A stretch of 34,058 bases of DNA, from positions 1 to 34,058 of the forward strand of contig CAUJKA010000469.1 in the NCBI GenBank assembly GCA_963204965.1, read 5' to 3'. The notes under the pieces were generated by a model. The model was not told the DNA's origin. It saw nothing but the letters and a program-made list of their open reading frames with translations, and searched no databases. This DNA comes from Planctomycetota bacterium (GTDB lineage Bacteria > Planctomycetota > Planctomycetia > Pirellulales > Pirellulaceae). Within the stretch, counting starts at the first letter, position 1. The number at the start of each line of letters is the position of its first letter. This document shows, piece by piece, positions 7,121 to 14,043 of the stretch. A program made the position numbers and the translations under genes.

Positions 7121-10100
7121 CTACTTTGTAGCCTTGTGTTGAAATAACCAATAAGTCACCGGTATTACAAACAGCGTGAAAATGGTTGAAGCAACCAATC
7201 CAAAAATTAGCGACCAGCCTAGCCCGGAGAAGATTGGATCGAGCGTAATTGGAATTGCGGACAACATCGCCGCTCCGGCCGTTAGCAAAATGGGACGCAA
7301 TCGCACGACGCGACTTTCCAAAATCGCATCAAAGAGTGGCCGTCCGGCTCGCACGGCTTGCTCCATGAAGTCCACCAGAATGATCGAGTCTCTCGTGACA
7401 ATCCCCGAAAGTGCGATCATTCCAATCATCGCCGTCGCGGTAAAGAACACTGGATCAGCGTATCCGCCCACATCCGATGCCATCATTTGATTAAGCGCGT
7501 AAAAACCGGGCATCACTCCTAGCACAGTCAGAGGAATCGCCAACATCACGATGACAGGAATCAGGAAAGAACCAGTTTGCGCAACCAGAATGATATAGAT
7601 CAACACCATCGCAGCACCAAAGGCCAAGCCAAGATCTCGAAAAACGTCGAGAGTAATCTGCCATTCGCCTTCGCCCGAAAAACGTGCCTCGATGCCATCC
7701 GCCAAGCCCCACGCAACTCCCGATCCGTTGCTAATGAAGCTCCGCGATGAAACTGGTCGCGGTGTGGAGTCCGCTACAAACTGCTTACCGCTGCTGTCTT
7801 GGTCGGCCAAAATGTCGATGATGCAATCCGCTGGCGGGCGGCCAGCAGTTTCCGCCATCACATAAGCAACCGGCAGCAGATTCTTGTGGTAGATCGTCTG
7901 TCCAACTCGCCCCGTTTCCCACTTGCCGATCTCGTTCAGCCGAACCAGTTCACCGCGAGTCCCTTTGACGGCCAACTGTCCCAAGCTAAAAGGATCATTG
8001 CGAGCAGCCTTCGGAAGTCGGACCACTACTTGCAGCGGATGCCGTTCCGAATCGACTCGCAGTAGCCCGCTAGACGATCCAGCAAGCGCTGTTCGAATTG
8101 CCGAGCCGATATCGTCGACGGAGATACCTGCTAAGGCGGCCTTCTCCTGATCGGGGACAAAGGTCATGCGTGTCATCACGGCTTCCACCATGTCGTCGAC
8201 TTCGACAACCCCTGGCTCTTTGCTCAACCTGGATGAAACGGTTTGCGAAGCTGATAAAAGCCGATCGTAACTTGTATCGGAGCGTCCGTAGACTTCGGCA
8301 ACGATTGAAGCCAAGACTGGAGGGCCAGGTGGCAGTTCTACGATGCGGAGCTTTCCACCCGAATCACTGGCGATTTTGGTGAGCTGATCGCGAAGACGAA
8401 GCGTAATTGCGTGACTTTGTTGGTTGCGATTCTTCTTACCGACCAAGTTGATCCGCATCTCAGCTTGATGCGTTCCTGATCTCAAATAGTAGTGGCGAAC
8501 CATTCCGTTGAAGTCGATCGGACTGGGACTGCCTACATATGTGGTGTAGTCAATCACTTCTGGCTGCACGGCGATGACATTCTCCAAGTTGTGCATTACC
8601 GCTGCGGTGTGTTCGAGCGTCGTGCCTTCGTCCATGTCCAACACTAGGACAAACTCATTCTTATTATCGAATGGCAACATCTTCAGCGGAACCATCCGAA
8701 GCGCGCCTAGCCCCATTGCCGCGCCGGTCAGTGCGCCGATAAGTACTAGAAATCCGATCGCGCGAAATTTAGTCTTTAGCAACGGAGTCATCAAGGGACG
8801 AAAGAAGCGATAGAGCAGTGTCTTGCTCACCGCGATTGGATCGTACGCTGCGTGGCCGGTCATCGCGCTCCCCGAAGCACTATGGCCAACAGCCGATTCC
8901 TCTGTACCGGCACCGCTCTCCTCATTGGGGTAATGCGACTTCAGCACGTGATAGCTCAACCAAGGCGTGATCGTGAAGGCTACCAACATCGACATCAACA
9001 TGGCAACGGGAACGTTCAGCGCCATCGGCGACATGTACGGTCCCATCATACCTGTAATGAAGAACATCGGTAAGAAGCTAACAATCACCGCCAAGGTAGC
9101 ACTAATCAAGGGAGGCCGAATCTCGGCGACGGCATCTAAGACAATGCCTCGCGTCGCACGCTTACGCTCGTGAAAATGCCGAGCAATATTCTCCACGTCG
9201 ACGATTGGATCGTCTACCAAAAGCCCCAAGGCGAGAATCAGCGCGAATAGCGTGACTCGATTGATCGTGTATCCGACGATCAAATTAACCAACAATGTTA
9301 AACCAAATACGACCGGCACTGCGATTGCAACAATAAACGCTTCACGCCAGCCCATACCGATCGTTAGCAAGAGGATGACGATCACAATCGCAATTCCCAA
9401 TGCCTCAACTAGTTCATTGACTTTTTCGTTAGCGGTGAGCCCATTATTGCGAGTCACGATCAAGTCGACATTGCTTGGAACGATCGTTTGCTTAAGCTCT
9501 CGAGCTTTGGCGATTATTTGACTGGCGACTTGAACCGCATTGGCTCCCTTTTGCTTCGATATGGCGATGGTTACTGAAGGCAAAGCTTCGCGTCGTTCAG
9601 TTTCTGACAGTTCACGTTTGGCACCATGTGTATCGTTGACTCCAAGCATTTCACCGGGGCTATTCGGATGCAATTCAAAACTACTTGCGGGCCCCCAGCC
9701 GTGCCGAACATAGTTCTCGGGTTCCTCGGCAACATCTAAAACGTCGGCGACATCCTTAAGGTAAACTGGCCGATTTTGGAAGACTCCAACTACCAAGTCT
9801 GAAATTTGATGTGGAAACTGCAGACTGGCAGAAGTCCGGATCTTCAGTCTCAAGTCGTTGTTAGAAATCTCGTCCGCAGGCAAAACTTGATTGGCAGCTT
9901 GGATCGCACGCTGAACTTCAGGCAAAGTCATCTGGTAAGCTTCCAATCGCTCCTGCGAAATCTCGACACGGATCTCGCGAGCTTGCCCGCCAACGATGTA
10001 CGCTCGATTGACGTATTTAATCGTTGCTAAACGTTCAACAAGCTCTTCGCCGATGCGCCGAAGTTGAAAACTATCGTTCTCTGCGCCGGATAGAGCAAAG

Positions 10101-10561
10101 GTCACTACGGGGACGTCGTCAATCTCCACTGGCTTAAGCACCCAAGAGGTGACGGCCGGAGGAATCGCGTCCATGTTCTCGTTCATCTTCTTGAACAGCT
10201 TCACCAAGCTTCGTTCGCGATCCTGACCGACAAAGTAGCGAACGGTGATGATCGCTTGATCGTCGCGCGACATGCTGTAAACATACTCGACGCCATCGAT
10301 CTGCGAGAGCATGCGTTCCAGTGGCGTAGACACCAATTGCTCAACTTGCCGCGCGTCATAGCCAGGCGCACTGACATAGACGTCGGCTAGCGGAACAACT
10401 ATCTGCGGATCCTCTTCGCGAGGAGTGAGCAAAAGTGCTGCAAACCCCAACAAGGCGGCGGCGATAATCAAAATGATCGAGAGGTTGCTATTTAAGAAGA
10501 CTCGAACAATTCCCGAGAGATTGTCCGTATGAGTGTCCTTGGGAATATGTTGGCGGCTCAC
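7121..10561 (-). CDS. RND-superfamily efflux permease (AcrB/HAE-type inner-membrane pump)
   Basis: 1146 residues, somewhat longer than AcrB (about 1050). There is an N-terminal membrane helix (residues 25-45), then a porter domain beginning PREEDPQIVVPLADVYVSAPG. The TM4 signature LGLLVDDPIVDVENI carries the paired aspartates D450-D451 needed for proton relay. The second half repeats the pattern (GLAFGAAMVLIYIILVAQTG near 970, GIVTRDSIILVDF in TM11). Extra length comes from a polar insert at about 297-326 and a Ser/Gly/Glu-rich cytoplasmic loop around residues 555-590. The start is a GTG whose first base pairs overlap the adaptor stop (GTGA), with a strong AGGAGG 6 bases upstream. It would form a tripartite pump with the adaptor; no outer-membrane factor gene is in the window. 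The substrate is not readable from sequence. Confidence 0.95.
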   Translation of the reverse strand: MSRQHIPKDTHTDNLSGIVRVFLNSNLSIILIIAAALLGFAALLLTPREEDPQIVVPLADVYVSAPGYDARQVEQLVSTPLERMLSQIDGVEYVYSMSRDDQAIITVRYFVGQDRERSLVKLFKKMNENMDAIPPAVTSWVLKPVEIDDVPVVTFALSGAENDSFQLRRIGEELVERLATIKYVNRAYIVGGQAREIRVEISQERLEAYQMTLPEVQRAIQAANQVLPADEISNNDLRLKIRTSASLQFPHQISDLVVGVFQNRPVYLKDVADVLDVAEEPENYVRHGWGPASSFELHPNSPGEMLGVNDTHGAKRELSETERREALPSVTIAISKQKGANAVQVASQIIAKARELKQTIVPSNVDLIVTRNNGLTANEKVNELVEALGIAIVIVILLLTIGMGWREAFIVAIAVPVVFGLTLLVNLIVGYTINRVTLFALILALGLLVDDPIVDVENIARHFHERKRATRGIVLDAVAEIRPPLISATLAVIVSFLPMFFITGMMGPYMSPMALNVPVAMLMSMLVAFTITPWLSYHVLKSHYPNEESGAGTEESAVGHSASGSAMTGHAAYDPIAVSKTLLYRFFRPLMTPLLKTKFRAIGFLVLIGALTGAAMGLGALRMVPLKMLPFDNKNEFVLVLDMDEGTTLEHTAAVMHNLENVIAVQPEVIDYTTYVGSPSPIDFNGMVRHYYLRSGTHQAEMRINLVGKKNRNQQSHAITLRLRDQLTKIASDSGGKLRIVELPPGPPVLASIVAEVYGRSDTSYDRLLSASQTVSSRLSKEPGVVEVDDMVEAVMTRMTFVPDQEKAALAGISVDDIGSAIRTALAGSSSGLLRVDSERHPLQVVVRLPKAARNDPFSLGQLAVKGTRGELVRLNEIGKWETGRVGQTIYHKNLLPVAYVMAETAGRPPADCIIDILADQDSSGKQFVADSTPRPVSSRSFISNGSGVAWGLADGIEARFSGEGEWQITLDVFRDLGLAFGAAMVLIYIILVAQTGSFLIPVIVMLAIPLTVLGVMPGFYALNQMMASDVGGYADPVFFTATAMIGMIALSGIVTRDSIILVDFMEQAVRAGRPLFDAILESRVVRLRPILLTAGAAMLSAIPITLDPIFSGLGWSLIFGLVASTIFTLFVIPVTYWLFQHKATK

Positions 10562-11700
10562 AGTTGTCCTCCTGTGCCAGTTGAATCCAATACGACCTTT
10601 TCTCCAGGTTGCAAACCTGCCAGAACTTGCAGTCGTCCGTCGATTTCGCGACCTATCTGAACGTTGCGCAGTTCCATAACGCCTTCTTTGGCGACTTGAA
10701 CCATGGTTAGCTGACCAACGCGAGTTATTGCGTTCTTGGGAATTACGATGGCTTCTTCGTTCCCGATGGGCAGCTTCAAACGACCAAACATGCCACTGTA
10801 GATGCCTGGCGGACAGGGACCGACTACTTTGACCTCAAAGGAGTGCGTGGCAGAGTTCGATTGCGGGACGACTTCACTAATGGTCGCTTCGCACTCGTAT
10901 CCAAGCGCGGACAGCCCAGCCAAGATGCGTTGGCCGGGCTTGAGTGTCAGCGCCAGTGATTCACGAACTTGAGCGACCAGTTGCATATGAGTAGGATCGT
11001 ACAAGCGAAACAGGACTTGCCCTGGCACGGCTGTATCACCGGGCTTCACTTGCTTGTCGACGATCAGTCCATCGAACGGGGCAACGACCTCTGCGTAAGC
11101 AAGTTGTGCTTTGGCCTCTTCAACGGCTTGCTTTGAACGTTCGAGTTCTGCAGTCGCGGATCGCAAGTCAGCCTCGCGGCCTTGATACTCGGACTGCGAG
11201 ATCGCTCGTTGACCCAGCAGACTTGCCGCCCTATCAAACTCGGCGCGAGCCTGTATCAAACGACCTTCAGCTCCCGAGCGATTGGATTCCACTTGGCCAA
11301 GTCGAGCGGCGAGATCCTCGTTTTGCAATCGCACGAGCACCTCACCAGCCTTGACCTTTTGCCCCGCTGTTACATTGACCTCTTCGACGCGAGCCAGAAT
11401 CTTCGACGCCACCGACGCATCGCGGATAGCTTGTATGGTTCCAACCGCTGTCTCATACCGCGGTACGGTGATCACCTCGACAACATGTAGCGTTGCACCT
11501 TGAGGAACTGCCGGAAGTTGGCTTTCGGCGTGTTCGGGAACCTTGGTGTGGAAAGTCCCAGACACCCACAAAAGCATGATCAGGACCGAAAGGCAACCGA
11601 TCAGCACGGTCAGCCAGTAGCCGAATTTCCGAAACAGATTTGCAATCGCTTGGAGAGCAGATTTCTTTTCAGTTGTTGCCATAGTCGTAATCCGTCTCAT
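10558..11700 (-). CDS. HlyD/AcrA-type periplasmic adaptor of the RND pump
   Basis: 380 residues from ATG 11700; an in-frame ATG at 11682 (MATTEKK) is an equally plausible start, since neither has a strong ribosome site. One membrane helix (about 27-50) anchors it. A biotinyl-lipoyl half-domain is seen at KILARVEEVNVTAGQKVKAG (about 103-122), followed by a long alpha-helical hairpin rich in Ala, Arg and Glu (about 128-203) and the second half-motif VVAPFDGLIVDKQVKPGD. A beta-barrel and membrane-proximal part close the protein (LQPGEKVVLDS). It links the permease to an outer-membrane channel. It is translationally coupled to the permease and separated from the upstream thioredoxin gene by 139 bases containing a strong RNA structure. 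Confidence 0.93.
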   Translation of the reverse strand: MRRITTMATTEKKSALQAIANLFRKFGYWLTVLIGCLSVLIMLLWVSGTFHTKVPEHAESQLPAVPQGATLHVVEVITVPRYETAVGTIQAIRDASVASKILARVEEVNVTAGQKVKAGEVLVRLQNEDLAARLGQVESNRSGAEGRLIQARAEFDRAASLLGQRAISQSEYQGREADLRSATAELERSKQAVEEAKAQLAYAEVVAPFDGLIVDKQVKPGDTAVPGQVLFRLYDPTHMQLVAQVRESLALTLKPGQRILAGLSALGYECEATISEVVPQSNSATHSFEVKVVGPCPPGIYSGMFGRLKLPIGNEEAIVIPKNAITRVGQLTMVQVAKEGVMELRNVQIGREIDGRLQVLAGLQPGEKVVLDSTGTGGQL

Positions 11701-11752
11701 AACGGTGAAAACGTTCAGTTATTTGCGGGAATATCGCGCGCAATCAATATAA

Positions 11753-11823
11753 GCTAGCGCGGGACGTTTCGCAGTTGGCCGAAACGTCGTAGTAAGTCGG
11801 TCCCTCGCTAGCGCTCTAGCGCT
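11753..11823 (-). other. Nested stem structure between thioredoxin and adaptor genes
   Basis: Outer arms GCTAGCG (11753-11759) and CGCTAGC (11806-11812), continued by GGGA (11761-11764) with TCCC (11801-11804). An inner stem GACGTTTCG (11763-11771) pairs with CGAAACGTC (11780-11788), and a small AGCGCT/AGCGCT palindrome lies at 11810-11823. In the minus-strand mRNA this forms a branched or stacked hairpin between two cistrons. It could end transcription partially, protect the 3' end of the upstream message, or be a regulatory RNA. No T-run follows on either strand. Confidence 0.5.
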
Positions 11824-11839
11824 TCGGGTTGTGATCGAA

Positions 11840-12175
11840 CTAGTTCTTGGCAGCTTTCAGTTCATTCAATGCAGTGCGTAGCGAGCTTTCCGGAACGACG
11901 CCCGATGCTTGGCCGACCAGTTCTCCGCCGACAAACACGGCTAACATGGGAATCGATTGCACATGGAATTGATTCGCCAAGGCAGGCTCAGTGTCTACAT
12001 TCACTTTGACGATCTTCACCGAGCCTTCAAACTCAGTGGAGAGTTTCTGAAGTGTGGGACTAAGCATTCGACAGGGGCCACACCAGTCGGCGTAGAAGTC
12101 GACTAACACTGGAACCTGTGACTGAAGTACATCGTGCTCAAACGTTTTGGTTGTGACATGGGCTAAGGCGCTCAT
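11840..12175 (-). CDS. Thioredoxin
   Basis: 111 residues, the length of a single thioredoxin domain. The active site is WCGPC (W31, C32, C35) after VLVDFYAD, the cis-proline motif SIPML follows, and the C-terminal part has the usual GELVGQASG strand-turn. There is no signal peptide, so it acts in the cytoplasm as a dithiol reductant. GAGGAG lies 7 bases ahead of the ATG. Placed between a rhodanese and an RND efflux pair, it may reduce persulfides or disulfides formed by the rhodanese, as thioredoxins do in sulfide-handling clusters; that assignment is an inference from context. Confidence 0.95.
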   Translation of the reverse strand: MSALAHVTTKTFEHDVLQSQVPVLVDFYADWCGPCRMLSPTLQKLSTEFEGSVKIVKVNVDTEPALANQFHVQSIPMLAVFVGGELVGQASGVVPESSLRTALNELKAAKN

Positions 12176-12229
12176 CTTTAACTCCTCAAAATTGGTTTTG
12201 GTTTACTTGCGAGACATTCTTTGAACAAA

Positions 12230-12823
12230 CTATGATGGACACGATCCTGAAGTCGAATCGTTTGGTCCGCTCTTGGGGGCGTTGCTTGTAGATGATCCCT
12301 TGTTCCATGGCATCACCGTTAGCATCATCCCCATTAAGCAACTGTCCGTAAGGCCTGCGTGCATCAAGCCAATACCACAAGCACCGCAAAGCAGCGACCA
12401 TAATGGTTGATTGAATGCAATTGTTAGTATCGATCCAACGACGATTAGCAGGCCAGCAATGATGCGAACTTGACGCTCCAGCGAGATTGCCTTTTTACCG
12501 CGAAGGACTGGCAGACACGCGTTGTCCCAGGCTTGGGTTCCTCCTTCGACGTTTACAACACAGCGACATCCCGCGCTCGACAACTTCTCGCAAGCTTGTT
12601 TTCCGCGAGCACCTGACTTGCAGATGACGTACAAAGGAGATTCCGATTCGCGAGTTGCTTCGACGAGCTCTTTTGCATTGAGCTGTCCGAGGGGCACGTT
12701 GATTGCGAAGGTCACGTGCACCTCACGAAACTCGGCCGGCGTGCGGACGTCGATCAAATTGATCTGCTTACCGGAACAGACCAAGTTGTAAAGTTCTTTG
12801 GGGCTGATTGTGCTTATGCTCAT
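12230..12823 (-). CDS. Rhodanese fused to DUF2892 membrane domain (YgaP-like)
   Basis: 197 residues from ATG 12823, preceded by AGAGAAGAG; a longer frame runs 26 codons further upstream, but those residues overlap the arsR end and look non-coding. Residues 1-105 form a rhodanese domain with INLIDVRTPAEF (21-32) and the active loop CKSGARGK, giving C68 as the persulfide-carrying cysteine. Residues 112-173 match the DUF2892 pattern: SLERQVRIIAGLL, two membrane helices (about 119-138 and 140-163) and a closing MPWNK. E. coli YgaP has the same order. The product would be a membrane-bound sulfurtransferase with the active site in the cytoplasm. Extra cysteines (C86, C88, C103, C146, C149, C162, C195) are unusually many. 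It follows arsR by 74 bases, with an operator-like repeat in that gap. Confidence 0.93.
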   Translation of the reverse strand: MSISTISPKELYNLVCSGKQINLIDVRTPAEFREVHVTFAINVPLGQLNAKELVEATRESESPLYVICKSGARGKQACEKLSSAGCRCVVNVEGGTQAWDNACLPVLRGKKAISLERQVRIIAGLLIVVGSILTIAFNQPLWSLLCGACGIGLMHAGLTDSCLMGMMLTVMPWNKGSSTSNAPKSGPNDSTSGSCPS

Positions 12824-12858
12824 GACTCTTCTCTTTGTTTTTTGAAACCGTCGATAGT

Positions 12859-12874
12859 TCGGAATCTGTCGAAC
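12859..12874 (-). promoter_or_regulatory. Second operator-like motif upstream of the rhodanese gene
   Basis: TCGGAATCTGTCGAAC matches the arsR promoter spacer (13249-13264) at 12 of 16 positions, with both ends identical (TCGGAA and CGAAC) and equal spacing. With two more bases on its left it reads as an inverted repeat GTTCG-N8-CGAAC (12857-12874). It lies 36 bases upstream of the rhodanese ATG. A second binding site for the ArsR-family protein is the likely meaning. Confidence 0.45.
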
Positions 12875-12897
12875 AATCGCATTAAAAAAAGGCCTAT

Positions 12898-13221
12898 TCA
12901 AACTTTTGCGTCGCCGTCGAAGCGCTTTTCAATACATCCAACGATCTGCTTTAGATGCGGCTCGATCACCGAGTAGTAAACCTTGCGGCCATCTTTCTCA
13001 CTAGTCAGGAATCCACATCGTTGCATCAGTCTTAGATGCTCGGATGCCATTCCCGTTGGAAGCTCGCAAGCCTCGGCCAACTCCGTAACTGTGTAATGGT
13101 TGGCCAACAGCATTTGAATCATCCGCAACCGATGAGGATGTGCCAGAACGCGCAGGCATTCAGCCGCTTCTCCAAGATCATCTAGGCTAGTTAACTTAAT
13201 CTTCTTTCCAGGCTGGCTCAT
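12898..13221 (-). CDS. ArsR/SmtB-family transcriptional repressor
   Basis: 107 residues starting at ATG 13221, which has GGAGG 8 bases upstream; a TTG at 13236 would add five residues but has no ribosome site. The winged helix fold is clear: LRVLAHPHRLRMIQMLL (helices 1-2), YTVTELAEACELPTGMASEHLRLMQRCGFL (helix-turn-helix) and TSEKDGRKVYYSV (wing). Cysteines sit at 22, 52, 69 and 96. The Cys in the last helix (VGC96) is placed as in the persulfide sensors SqrR/BigR, while the helix-2 cysteine of those proteins is not in its usual place; C52, C69 or C22 may substitute. There is no classical metal-binding ELCVCDL motif, so persulfide or redox sensing is favoured over arsenic or zinc (inference). 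It heads the operon and probably represses it. Confidence 0.92.
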   Translation of the reverse strand: MSQPGKKIKLTSLDDLGEAAECLRVLAHPHRLRMIQMLLANHYTVTELAEACELPTGMASEHLRLMQRCGFLTSEKDGRKVYYSVIEPHLKQIVGCIEKRFDGDAKV

Positions 13222-13242
13222 GGGCTCACCCTCCAATAATAC

Positions 13243-13270
13243 AATATATCGGAAGTTTCCGAACTGTCAA
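13243..13270 (-). promoter_or_regulatory. arsR operon promoter with palindromic operator in the spacer
   Basis: On the minus strand TTGACA (13265-13270) and TATATT (13243-13248) form a near-consensus housekeeping promoter with a 16-base spacer. The spacer holds the inverted repeat TCGGAA-N2-TTCCGA (13249-13262). The start codon of arsR is 21 bases beyond the -10 box. A repressor bound here would block RNA polymerase directly, which fits autoregulation by the ArsR-family protein. Confidence 0.7.
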
Positions 13271-14043
13271 TCAATCTTTCTGAGCTTGAGGACGGATTTG
13301 TCGAAAAGCCAGCAAATGCCCCATACGATCTGTTTAACAGCCTTCAACCACTAATCAGCACCAATTGCAACTAATGATTCGCAGCGGTCATTGCGATCCG
13401 TGGTATCCTACTTCTCCCATGCCCTGCATTTCTTAACTCAATCTCATTGCTAAAGTGACGACCTTCTGTTTTTAGTCCGCTGGATTGCCTGGTTCGTCAC
13501 TTAGTCTAATGGCTGTTGTATAACGGCGACAAAAGGCTTTGCGACCCCTCCAACAAATTTTCACGCCTTTAGAAAATCGCTTGTCCGCAAGGATGCGGCT
13601 GAATCTTGCCTTGGAGTTGATTTGTGGAGCGGATAGAGGCTTCCAATTTGGCAGCGCTAAAATGATCGGCTTATTGTTTGAATGCAGCGCTCAATGCAAC
13701 TACTATTCACCTTCCGTTTCGCGGCAGAGATGAGGACTGCCAGCTGATGTCCAAGTAGCGAGTCAACGAAGTTAAGCTATGTCGATTGAACTATGCCTTG
13801 CAGTACAATCGATAGTTCTTCGCAGAATCGACGTGTGTGTGACGCAAAATGATAGACTGTAGCGGCATCACATTTTGACTGACTCGCAGATTTTAAGCTT
13901 TCGAACTATCGCGATCATCTATGCGAGAATTGTCTTGCAGGTCCATTGAATAATCCTTGTTCTTCTGAAGCGCGTGGTATGCTTCCTTTGTCACGATTCC
14001 CATCAGGAAGTTTTACTCGCTCTGAAGAAGGACTGCTTGAAGC
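13271..14043. other. Non-coding gap between divergent arsR and glgX genes
   Basis: About 770 bases without a recognisable gene. The frame at 13539-13733 (plus) lacks a ribosome site and family features. A CAAAATG/CATTTTG inverted repeat lies at 13845-13877. The right end should contain the glgX promoter, but I could not pick a convincing -35/-10 pair. Confidence 0.55.

Noticed and set aside
12186..12401. 71-codon frame overlapping the end of the rhodanese gene on the same strand
   Set aside because: It is out of frame with the DUF2892 coding region, which explains the sequence better.
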